The translations under genes and the position numbers were made by a program. 64,000 nt of DNA from Bacillota bacterium (lineage in GTDB: Bacteria; Bacillota; Clostridia; Christensenellales; SZUA-584): contig JAEZKQ010000025.1 of assembly GCA_023436115.1 (NCBI GenBank), forward strand, positions 21,165-85,164, read 5' to 3'. Shown one piece after another: positions 1 to 7,993 of this stretch (positions are counted from its first letter, which is position 1; every line of letters begins with the position of its first letter). The notes below the pieces were generated by a model that worked only from the letters and a program-made list of their open reading frames with translations, was not told where the DNA came from and did not search any database.

Positions 1-1119
1 AGAACGAATTATGTGGAGGAAAAGGGGCTTTATTATATTGGAACAGGCGTGTCGGGGGGTGCAGAAGGCGCGCGTAAAGGCCCCAGCCTTATGCCCGGCG
101 GTTCATTTAATGCGTGGCCTCTCGTCCAACCGATATTTAATGCCATATGCGCCAAAGCGCCGGATGGCAAACCGTGCTGTGAGTGGGTGGGGCCAGGCGG
201 AGCCGGTCACTACGTTAAAATGGTTCACAACGGCATCGAGTACGGTGATATGCAGCTGATTGGCGAGGCTTATCACCTGATGAAAACGCTGCTGAATATG
301 TCTGCCGACGATATGTGCGATATATTTGCGGCGTGGAACAGGGGTGAGCTGAGTAGCTATCTGATCGGGATTACAAGTGATATCTTGGGCGTTAAAGATG
401 AGGACGGTGTGCCGCTGATTGATAAAATATGCGACACTGCCGGACAGAAGGGAACGGGAAAATGGACGGCTGCGGCGTCACTGAACGAAGGCACTGTACT
501 GACACTTATCAGCGAAGCGGTCTATGCGAGGTTTCTATCGGCAAAGAAGCAAGAGAGAATGCTGGCGGCCAAAAGGCTGAACGGCCCCGTTCCTCGTTTT
601 GACGGTGATAAAGCTGCGTTTGTCAATGATATAAAAAATGCGCTCTACGCGTCAAAAATCATATCTTATGCGCAGGGGTTTTCGTTGCTGAGCGCTGCCG
701 CCAAAACTTATGGCTGGAAGCTGGATTACGGCAAGATTGCTTTAATGTGGCGCGGCGGCTGCATTATCCGCAGCGCTTTTCTGGACAAGATTAAACACGC
801 GTTTGACAATAATCCTGAACTTGCCAATCTGCTGCTAGATCCTTTTTTTCAGCAGACGATTGAAAGCTGTCAGCAAAGCCTGCGAACCGTACTGTCGGCG
901 GCGGTGCTTAACGGTATTCCCGTGCCCGCGCTTGCAGCGGCGCTGAGCTATTACGACGGTTACCGATGCGAAAGCCTTCCTGCGAATCTGCTGCAGGCAC
1001 AGCGCGATTATTTCGGAGCGCACATGTATGAACGCATCGATGCGCCCCAAGGTAGGTTTTTTCATACGGACTGGACGGGAAAAGGCGGCGCTACTGCGGC
1101 AAGCACCTACACGGTTTAG
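1..1119 (+). CDS. gnd: 6-phosphogluconate dehydrogenase, decarboxylating (5' end outside window)
   Basis: Oxidatively decarboxylates 6-phosphogluconate to ribulose 5-phosphate with NAD(P)+ in the cytosolic pentose phosphate pathway. The frame is open from base 1, so the N-terminal Rossmann part (about 100 residues of a usual 470-480) lies upstream. Visible are the GVSGG..GA..GPS.MPGG substrate-loop region, the VKMVHNGIEYGDMQLI active-site stretch with catalytic lysine, and GTGKWT further on. The helical C-terminal domain is complete to the stop. The gene ends 29 bases before a perfect hairpin and faces the minus-strand ABC gene. Family assignment is firm; cofactor preference cannot be read because the NAD(P)-binding end is missing. 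Confidence 0.95.
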   Translation, partial: RTNYVEEKGLYYIGTGVSGGAEGARKGPSLMPGGSFNAWPLVQPIFNAICAKAPDGKPCCEWVGPGGAGHYVKMVHNGIEYGDMQLIGEAYHLMKTLLNMSADDMCDIFAAWNRGELSSYLIGITSDILGVKDEDGVPLIDKICDTAGQKGTGKWTAAASLNEGTVLTLISEAVYARFLSAKKQERMLAAKRLNGPVPRFDGDKAAFVNDIKNALYASKIISYAQGFSLLSAAAKTYGWKLDYGKIALMWRGGCIIRSAFLDKIKHAFDNNPELANLLLDPFFQQTIESCQQSLRTVLSAAVLNGIPVPALAAALSYYDGYRCESLPANLLQAQRDYFGAHMYERIDAPQGRFFHTDWTGKGGATAASTYTV

Positions 1120-1148
1120 CTGCTATGAATAACTGACGATCTGATCCA

Positions 1149-1180
1149 AAGCCGCTTTGGCTTCAGCGCCAAAGCGGCTT
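1149..1180. terminator. shared hairpin between convergent genes
   Basis: A perfect 12-bp inverted repeat (AAGCCGCTTTGG, 8-base loop, CCAAAGCGGCTT) sits between the converging gnd and ABC-fusion genes. Neither side has a clear U-tract, so it may act as a bidirectional terminator or only as a stable 3' end. Confidence 0.55.
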
Positions 1181-1197
1181 ATATCCGAGCTTTCAAA

Positions 1198-3885
1198 TCA
1201 TATCATGACAGTGATCACATTGCGGTCATTCCCGTAAGCATAAGACGAACTTTTGGCAGACATCAATGCAATCTTCACAGATAGTTCGTCGCCTTGCGCC
1301 AAAGCGTTGAAGGGTTCACCGTCATAGCTGATTTCGATCTGTATGCTTTCATCCGTCTCCGCATACGTCAGGCCAAATTGCACATTGAATCCGCAGTCTG
1401 CCGTATAATGAGGGACGATCGTCAGATGCACGAGCTCCTCGAACACAGAATGTACTGCGTTATGTTGGCGGCGGTTGAACAGCAGCTGTGAAGCCAGGGC
1501 GGAGAGCTCACTCACAACACCGATATAGTCATAATTCTTGCAGCTGATCTGTACATTATGGGTCTTAAGCCGCTTGACGAAAGCTCGGGTTTTTTCTTTT
1601 TTTGGCGAATCGAGTATCTCGCCGGGCGTACCCTCTTCATATATCACGCCTTCATCCATATAGAAAATACGCGAGGATACATCGCGCGCAAAGCGCATTT
1701 CGTGAGTAACGATAAGCATCGTCAGACCCTGCTGAGACAAATTGCGCATCACCGCGAGCACCTCGCTGACCATGGCGGGATCAAGTGCTGAAGTGGGCTC
1801 GTCAAAAAGGACGATCTCCGGCTGCATGGCCAGTGTCCGGGCGATAGCCACACGTTGTTGCTGACCGCCGGATAATTCGTCTGGGTAATTAAAGGCTTTT
1901 TGCGACAAACCAACCTTATCGAGCAGCTTCATTGCTTGATTGAAGGCTTGCTGACGGGTGCAGCCGAGCAGCTCTACCGGTGCCAGCATAATGTTCTCAA
2001 TCACAGAGAGATGCGAAAAGAGGTTAAAGCTCTGGAACACCATGCCCATGCGCTGGCGTATTCGACAGATATCTGTATTCTTATCCGTCACATCCTGTCC
2101 GAATACATATATATGGCCTTCTGTGGGCGTCTCCAGCCTGTTCAGGCAGCGCAGCAGCGTACTTTTGCCTGTACCTGAAGGGCCGATGATGGATATGATC
2201 TCGCCCCGGCTCACAGACGCGTTGACGTCGGTTAGCGGTGTCACGTTGGGGTAGGCTTTCTTGACATGTACAAAAGTGATAACCGCGTCGCTGTCAAACT
2301 CAGCCCGCGGCACGATAAACGGTTCTGAGTGCCCCGTAGACAGCATTTGCACATCTTTGGGCTTGAGTCCGCGCCGCTTAGAGCCTGTCTTGACTTCGAT
2401 CAGCCCGAGTAGATATGTGAGGCCCCATGCCATCAGAAAATAGATGATTGCTGTCGCGATCAGCGGGAAGAAGGCATCGTACGTATTGCTGCGAATGAGA
2501 TCGGAGGCTTTGGTCAGATCCTGTATCGCGATATAGCCCACCACAGAGGTCGCTTTGAGCTGGTTGATGAATTCACCTTTATAAACCGGAAGCACGAAAC
2601 GCACAGCCTGCGGCATGATAATTTTTACGAATGTGCGTGACTTACCAAAACCGAGCGCGGATGCAGCCTCACACTGGCCACGGCTCACCGAATCGATGCC
2701 GCTGCGCAGCATTTCCGCCACATAAACAGAAAAATTGATGGAGAAACAGATGACTGCCACAAAAACGCCGTCGAAGGATTTGAATATCAGGAAAAAGAGG
2801 ACCATCAGCCACACCAGAACAGGCACGCCCTGAACGATCCGAATGAAACCCGCCGCGATTTTGGAGGCGATTTTGTTTTTGCTGCGGCGGATCAGGCAGA
2901 TGCCGAATCCCAGAATTGTGCCGAAGATAGCATCTAAAACGCTGATGAGCAGCGTCACACCCAAGCCGGACAGTATCAGCTGCCAACGGTTTTCGCGTAT
3001 GAATGTTTTTTCAAAGCTTGTGGATAAAGACTCCCACCATGAGGCTTCCGCCTTTGTGACCGTGCTCGCGGCGGCGGCGGCATCTTCCGCACGGACGACA
3101 AGCGCGATACCACCGGTGTAGTGTGACGTGGCAAAATCGATACTCTCCTTACGTTCTTCGGTGATCGACATGGCGCCGGACACGATGTCCGCCTTGTCGC
3201 TGGTCAGCATGTTGATGAGCGAACCGAAACTCGTTTGTGTCATCTTGACTTCCATGCCGAGCTCTTTGCCGATAAGGCAGACGAGTTCCACCTCATAGCC
3301 CAGTGAATCCGAGCTGTCGCCCACATATGACATCGGTTTGGTCGTCGAGTCATGGGCGTAACGCAGAATACCGTTCACCGCTTCATAATCTTCTATATCA
3401 ATGTGTTTAGCGCTTTCGTCGCTGCTGAACCATTTCTTCTGCAATTCTTCCAGTGTGCCATCCGCGGTAAACCGCTCGATCACGGCGTTCACCTTATCCG
3501 TGAGTTTGCTGTTTTTCTGCAGTCCGAGGCCATACATGTCGGTTTCAGCCATATCGGGGAACATGAAAAAGTCGTTGTTCTGCGCCGCTGCCAATCTGGC
3601 CACCGGCTCATCCAGACCGATCGCGTCTATGTCACCGGAGCGCAGCGCCATTAACATAGAACTTATATCGTTATAGTATTTAAAATTCAGGTTGTCGATA
3701 CAGCCGCTTAAAATCTTATCGAACACGGTGCCGGTTTGAGAGCCTACTGCAGCACCGCTGAAATCATCCAACTTCGAAAATCTGGTTTCTTTCTCATTCA
3801 GCGCCTCTTTGGCGGCGCATCCGGAGAACACCATACTGACTGCCAATACTATGATCAAAACTAACGAGAACCAATGTTTTCGCAT
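1198..3885 (-). CDS. fused amino-acid ABC importer: binding protein, permease, ATPase and HATPase-like tail
   Basis: One 895-residue polypeptide carries a whole polar amino-acid importer. The start at 3885 is preferred over upstream starts because it follows AAGGGG and gives a lipoprotein signal (VFSGC, Cys23). Next comes an SBP_bac_3 C-lobe (DDFSGAAVGSQTGT, ALRSGDIDAIGLDEPVA), then an N-lobe (GYEVELVCLIGKELGMEV, MSITEERKESIDFA), which is the reverse of the usual lobe order. A HisM-type permease with the EAA region (EAASALGFGKSRTF) follows, then a GlnQ-type ATPase with GPSGTGKST, LSGGQQQR and LFDEPTSALD. The last 120 residues resemble HATPase_c_2 anti-sigma kinases (EELVHL, YDGEPFNAL). Importer identity is firm; the substrate is unknown and the tail assignment is tentative. 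Confidence 0.9.
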   Translation of the reverse strand: MRKHWFSLVLIIVLAVSMVFSGCAAKEALNEKETRFSKLDDFSGAAVGSQTGTVFDKILSGCIDNLNFKYYNDISSMLMALRSGDIDAIGLDEPVARLAAAQNNDFFMFPDMAETDMYGLGLQKNSKLTDKVNAVIERFTADGTLEELQKKWFSSDESAKHIDIEDYEAVNGILRYAHDSTTKPMSYVGDSSDSLGYEVELVCLIGKELGMEVKMTQTSFGSLINMLTSDKADIVSGAMSITEERKESIDFATSHYTGGIALVVRAEDAAAAASTVTKAEASWWESLSTSFEKTFIRENRWQLILSGLGVTLLISVLDAIFGTILGFGICLIRRSKNKIASKIAAGFIRIVQGVPVLVWLMVLFFLIFKSFDGVFVAVICFSINFSVYVAEMLRSGIDSVSRGQCEAASALGFGKSRTFVKIIMPQAVRFVLPVYKGEFINQLKATSVVGYIAIQDLTKASDLIRSNTYDAFFPLIATAIIYFLMAWGLTYLLGLIEVKTGSKRRGLKPKDVQMLSTGHSEPFIVPRAEFDSDAVITFVHVKKAYPNVTPLTDVNASVSRGEIISIIGPSGTGKSTLLRCLNRLETPTEGHIYVFGQDVTDKNTDICRIRQRMGMVFQSFNLFSHLSVIENIMLAPVELLGCTRQQAFNQAMKLLDKVGLSQKAFNYPDELSGGQQQRVAIARTLAMQPEIVLFDEPTSALDPAMVSEVLAVMRNLSQQGLTMLIVTHEMRFARDVSSRIFYMDEGVIYEEGTPGEILDSPKKEKTRAFVKRLKTHNVQISCKNYDYIGVVSELSALASQLLFNRRQHNAVHSVFEELVHLTIVPHYTADCGFNVQFGLTYAETDESIQIEISYDGEPFNALAQGDELSVKIALMSAKSSSYAYGNDRNVITVMI

Positions 3886-4229
3886 GGATGAGAACCCCTT
3901 TTTTAATTCTATATATTCACTCATTATAGATTTATATGGATGTATTCGCAAGTTTTAAAAAATTTAAGGATGTAGTGGTACCGATTCTTTACTCATTGAT
4001 AGTATTAGAAGCTATAGTGACAGAAAAATTTAACGAAAGGGATAAATGATAGGGAAGGACGGTCTGACCAATTTTGAATGAATTGGTGAATATAAGGACA
4101 ATTTGACTGTAAAAGATGCGACCAAAAGGGGGGCAGCCCTCCTTGAGAAAGACGGGTAGATGAAAACTAGCGTTCCAAGGGTCGCAGATTCTGCCAATCA
4201 AAGCATTGACGATGAAAAGGGATAGTAGC

Positions 4230-4298
4230 TTGAAGAAGATACTGATGCTCACAACAGGTGGTACAATTGCCGCGGATAAAAGTGATATCAATCTTTGA
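4230..4298 (+). pseudogene. L-asparaginase N-terminal remnant
   Basis: A TTG start after AAAAGGGA opens a 22-codon frame reading KKILMLTTGGTIAADKSD and then TGA. LTTGGTIA is the N-terminal nucleophile motif of type I/II asparaginases, where the first Thr of TGGTIA is catalytic. Nothing resembling the remaining 300 or so residues follows in any plus frame. It is best read as the 5' relic of a deleted or decayed gene. Confidence 0.45.
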
Positions 4299-4465
4299 TA
4301 CAAATCTCGCGGGGGAGGTCACACTGCCTATAGGGAAGTTTAAAGAAACCGTCTAGTTCTGGTCTTAGGTATCTACGTTATCGTACTTTAAACTGGACTA
4401 ATTGCCTTTGAACAAAAAGCTGCCATGTCAATCGTGCTAAATTTGCCCTAAGATGGATGATAATA

Positions 4466-4505
4466 TAAAAGAGTCTCTGAGGTAGGTTCTCAGACGCTTT
4501 TATTT
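4466..4505. terminator. bidirectional rho-independent terminator
   Basis: AAAAG.GTCT(CT)GAG, short loop, CTCAGAC.CTTTT with T-rich flanks on both strands (CTTTTATTT on plus, CTCTTTTATATT on minus). On the minus strand it lies just past the heparinase stop at 4553. On the plus strand it closes the decayed asparaginase region. Confidence 0.7.
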
Positions 4506-4552
4506 ATCTGCCATGTCTCAATTCAATAGCCTACGGCGGTGGTGCAATGTAT

Positions 4553-6007
4553 TTATAATAAATTGATAATTGTTTGCACCCTTAGCGAGTCATTTATATC
4601 TTCATACTTTACACCAATGACGTAACAAGGCTGTCCAGTAGCTGCATTAAATCCCTGAATAACCTCATCCTCATCTCCATAATATAACTGTATGTTATAT
4701 TGTTGAGACGAAGCAAAATGCATAACCGCTTCTTTTATATCACTTCGATATAAACCAACTGTATTACCCTCAATTACTGGTGTTATATCTTCAGAAAGGT
4801 GAAATAATAACATATGATTATTACCATTCCTCTCTGATTCAATGGTATCTGTAATCGTGACAATATTCTTTTGTTTGTTCCATTCTAGGCAACGCGTCTG
4901 TTCAACACCTTTGATTTTTTTCTGTATGCCAGTTACAGATACATTTGTATCATTAATCTCCCAATCTGTTATTTTGGTCATAAGTGCATTAGCATCAACG
5001 GCAGGTCGGTACTTATATAAGAAAGCATTCTTACTTGCTGTCCAATTCGAAACTAGCACACTATGAGCCCATGGTGATACACCATATAATGCAAGTGAAT
5101 TTCCCCAATAATCATAGCCAGCTGTTCCGCCATCTAAAAACAAGTTTCCATGATGCCATATCATAAAGCTTAGATCATCATGGTGTTTATGGCTACCACT
5201 ATGTGTGGATGCAGCAAACATAATCCAGTCTGTATCGGTATTAAACTCCCATGAACTTCTAAATATTGCGTAACCTCCATAAGGGAATATTCGGTCCACT
5301 TCATCTGGTACAATTCCCCGTTGGCCTTGAGTCGCGACATATTGATACTGGGGATTATCCATCCATTCTAACCATTCATAGAAAGATTCGCTTGAGTCTC
5401 CTAAGGGTGGGTACTTTCCGTCAGGACGGGTTAGATGTATGGAATAATCCAACATAGAATCAACTTTACTTTTAATCATATTACTGTACTTGTAATCGAA
5501 CTCATTCAAGAATTCTGCCATTGTATTTATAAGCATTGCAACGTTTACATGATACGACGGAGAATGTTCCGCATTAACCCCATCTTGGAGCACTTCACTT
5601 TGAACATAAGTTAGTATTCTATCCTTAGCGATAGCTTGATATTCTTTATTATTAGGGTTCTCAAAAACTAATGTATATTTTAATAGTGCGCGATCTTGAA
5701 ATAGGCCATGGTTATGGTGCCACGTATAAAAACTTCCGTCAGCCAATAAGCTGGCGTGGTATGTCATAGAGTTTTCAATTATAAACTTTTGATCGTTAGT
5801 CAGATAATCACTCCACTTCGTATATGCTTCTGTAATATAGAAGCATCTTCTAGCTGTACTATCGTCATTCCACGCATAAGAGTTCTTATTTTTTGTTTCT
5901 AGGGGGTATTCTCTTATCCAGCTCAATACTATTGGAATAGCCCTTTCAACAAGTCTAATATCTTTGGTTTTCTCCCATTCATCAAGACATACTTCAAGCC
6001 AAAACAT
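4553..6007 (-). CDS. heparinase II/III-family polysaccharide lyase domain (N-terminus in upstream frame)
   Basis: Likely eliminative cleavage of uronic-acid-containing polysaccharide. The visible part begins in the alpha/alpha toroid (WLEVCLDEWEKTKD, WIREYP, HNHGLFQD) and continues into the beta-sandwich with the family motif SHKHHDDLSFMIWHHGNLFLDGG. The ATG at 6007 has no convincing ribosome site. The upstream protein ends INWNLPGISDPSI, then TAA, then in the same frame YKYHG and this Met. That joins smoothly into the usual toroid N-terminus, so the true protein probably starts in the upstream frame. Family is firm; whether this piece is made on its own is uncertain. No signal peptide is present. 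Confidence 0.8.
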   Translation of the reverse strand: MFWLEVCLDEWEKTKDIRLVERAIPIVLSWIREYPLETKNKNSYAWNDDSTARRCFYITEAYTKWSDYLTNDQKFIIENSMTYHASLLADGSFYTWHHNHGLFQDRALLKYTLVFENPNNKEYQAIAKDRILTYVQSEVLQDGVNAEHSPSYHVNVAMLINTMAEFLNEFDYKYSNMIKSKVDSMLDYSIHLTRPDGKYPPLGDSSESFYEWLEWMDNPQYQYVATQGQRGIVPDEVDRIFPYGGYAIFRSSWEFNTDTDWIMFAASTHSGSHKHHDDLSFMIWHHGNLFLDGGTAGYDYWGNSLALYGVSPWAHSVLVSNWTASKNAFLYKYRPAVDANALMTKITDWEINDTNVSVTGIQKKIKGVEQTRCLEWNKQKNIVTITDTIESERNGNNHMLLFHLSEDITPVIEGNTVGLYRSDIKEAVMHFASSQQYNIQLYYGDEDEVIQGFNAATGQPCYVIGVKYEDINDSLRVQTIINLL

Positions 6008-6022
6008 TCCATGATATTTATA

Positions 6023-7762
6023 TTATATACTTGGATCGCTAATCCCAGGCAAGTTCCAATTAATACCATTGCCGAAATGATACCCCAAATAATCTCCATT
6101 TAAGAACGCCTCAGCAGGTGAAAATTCTTGCATGTCATCAGACTTCGGCATAGGAGGATCATTAGACTCAGTAAGAGTCTGTAAGAATCCAGGACGCAGA
6201 TAATTAAAATCTTCAAGAATACCGGTATGGTTTTTATACATAAGTGAATAAATCGTTTTCGCTTTTATAGTGCCTGTTGCACATAATACTATAATGATAA
6301 TGCTAACTAATATTGAAATAGATTTAGTAAGTAATGAGTATTTCTTTTCATTTTTTTTAGCCGATACATGTATATCTTCATTAACTATTAATATCTTTTT
6401 ATAAACGAGAATAAGAGGGATGTATATAAATATTAACATAACAGGATGCAGGATTACTCCGCCACAATAATGTATCAACCACAGTATATATATAAATCCC
6501 GTTATACATCCTATTGATTCCAAGCATAAATATAATTTAAATTTTGCCCATTGTCCTTTTTTGATAATACTTATGAGAATTAATATAATTGGAGTAATAA
6601 ACACTAAGATTCCTAAAATGCCATAACAATTAAATAGGAATAGATACCCATTATTTTTCAAACTGGATGAATAACCACTGAACCATTCCGGGCCGTAACC
6701 TAATATTTTTTGCCAAAAACCTGCTTGTCCATTTGATGCTGACAGAAACTGATTTTCCTTTAATGATGTATTAAGTAAGTCATCTTTATCTGTATGTAAT
6801 CTGGACTTTATAAAGTCATTCATAACATTACTAAAGATAACATTATTAAACCTGTTGGTCTTACTGAGGGATTCTATGCTATTGATGTCTTGATATGTAA
6901 TATACCCTATATAATCATTACTATTGATACACTGATACCAATCAATATTCTCTTCTTTCAGTTGATTCTCCTCAGGTAGGGGAATGGGATAATCAACTGA
7001 ATTATTAATTCTAGAATATTCCAATGCTATTGGTGCAGCAAGAATAGAAACTAATAGCAGTAAATAAAAACAAATGTTAAACTTAGCTGACTTTGTTATA
7101 AACTGCTGGATAAGCATACCTACAATACTTATTATGCTAAATATTACAAATAGAATAATCCCCTGTTTTGACCCGCTCAATAACTGTATAAAAATAAATA
7201 TTACCATTAAGCCACATGGTATGATTACACGTTTTTCTTGGACTAAGTATATTGATGCCAAAAAACAAAGATAAGCAATAAAAATAGCAACACCTATATA
7301 CCATCCGGAGATATTTGACGAAAACCCTTGTGTTGAATATACCCGGCCTGTAAACCAGGTTATAAGAGCTAATAGAGAATAAAACGACGCAACAAGCAGA
7401 ATGCACCACTTAAGTATTTTTGCATATAGATCACGCTTAAATTTAATTAACCAGAAAATATTCAAAGCTAATAACGGAAGCAATAGTACAATAATATTTT
7501 TTACAGCTTGAAACCAACTTGTAGAAAATAATATAGTACTTAGCAATGCCAATAAAAAGAGCAGAATACTCAAGGTAATCTTTTTATAGTCTCTTCCAAC
7601 AACAGTATGGGTAGAAATGCCTAATGCTAATAACATTAATACCAGAACGATACTAATGCTAAAAAGTAAAACGATATTTTCTTTATAACATGTTTCTATT
7701 ATATTGATACAAGCATATAAAAAAAATGTTCCACAAATACATATTTTAGATAAAAGCCTCAT
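6023..7762 (-). CDS. O-antigen ligase/polymerase-like membrane protein with truncated heparinase extension
   Basis: A 579-residue AT-rich protein with about ten or more hydrophobic segments and a large extracytoplasmic loop around residues 250-360, the layout of Wzy/WaaL-type enzymes that polymerise or ligate lipid-linked polysaccharide. The loop-end motif KILGYGPEWFSGY resembles the GxGP segment of the family. The last 60 or so residues (SPAEAFLNGDYLGYHF, INWNLP) are not membrane-like and look like the start of a heparinase II/III domain that continues after the TAA. It is transcribed away from the polysaccharide operon. AAAGGAG lies about 14 bases before the ATG, a little far. Polymerase-like class is likely; the exact reaction is unknown. 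Confidence 0.75.
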   Translation of the reverse strand: MRLLSKICICGTFFLYACINIIETCYKENIVLLFSISIVLVLMLLALGISTHTVVGRDYKKITLSILLFLLALLSTILFSTSWFQAVKNIIVLLLPLLALNIFWLIKFKRDLYAKILKWCILLVASFYSLLALITWFTGRVYSTQGFSSNISGWYIGVAIFIAYLCFLASIYLVQEKRVIIPCGLMVIFIFIQLLSGSKQGIILFVIFSIISIVGMLIQQFITKSAKFNICFYLLLLVSILAAPIALEYSRINNSVDYPIPLPEENQLKEENIDWYQCINSNDYIGYITYQDINSIESLSKTNRFNNVIFSNVMNDFIKSRLHTDKDDLLNTSLKENQFLSASNGQAGFWQKILGYGPEWFSGYSSSLKNNGYLFLFNCYGILGILVFITPIILILISIIKKGQWAKFKLYLCLESIGCITGFIYILWLIHYCGGVILHPVMLIFIYIPLILVYKKILIVNEDIHVSAKKNEKKYSLLTKSISILVSIIIIVLCATGTIKAKTIYSLMYKNHTGILEDFNYLRPGFLQTLTESNDPPMPKSDDMQEFSPAEAFLNGDYLGYHFGNGINWNLPGISDPSI

Positions 7763-7906
7763 CTTATATTAATTAACTCCTTTATATAAAAATATACAAC
7801 ATTATTGTAAAATAATCAATAATATCATTTACAAATATAAGTATGAAAAAACATAATATAACAGACTAATGCTACATACATCATTTAACTGACCAAAACT
7901 GCCCCC

Positions 7907-7935
7907 TTGTAATCTCAATTGTTCTATAATATAAT
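7907..7935 (+). promoter_or_regulatory. promoter of the polysaccharide operon
   Basis: TTGTAA (7907-7912), a 17-base spacer and TATAAT (7930-7935), about 60 bases before the TTG start of the plus-strand polymerase gene and within the divergent spacer. Sigma-A type by eye; an overlapping second TATAAT lies at 7925. Confidence 0.45.
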
Positions 7936-7993
7936 GTCTAAAGCTGTTAAAAAACTATTTGACTTTAATTGAAAATTATGGAAGGAGTCAGTT

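Larger units (their letters stand above)
3886..4552. other. decayed intergenic stretch
   Basis: About 670 bases without an intact gene. The plus strand holds a short asparaginase-like peptide (4230-4298). An open 25-codon stretch at 4082-4159 (reading IGEYKDNLTVKDATKRGAAL and onward to TAG) looks coding-like but was not recognised. A bidirectional terminator lies at 4466-4505. Together they suggest an old plus-strand gene or operon that has decayed. Confidence 0.45.

Noticed and set aside
3989..4303. Minus-strand frame of 104 codons in the decayed spacer
   Set aside because: No ribosome site. It runs antisense to the asparaginase-like remnant.
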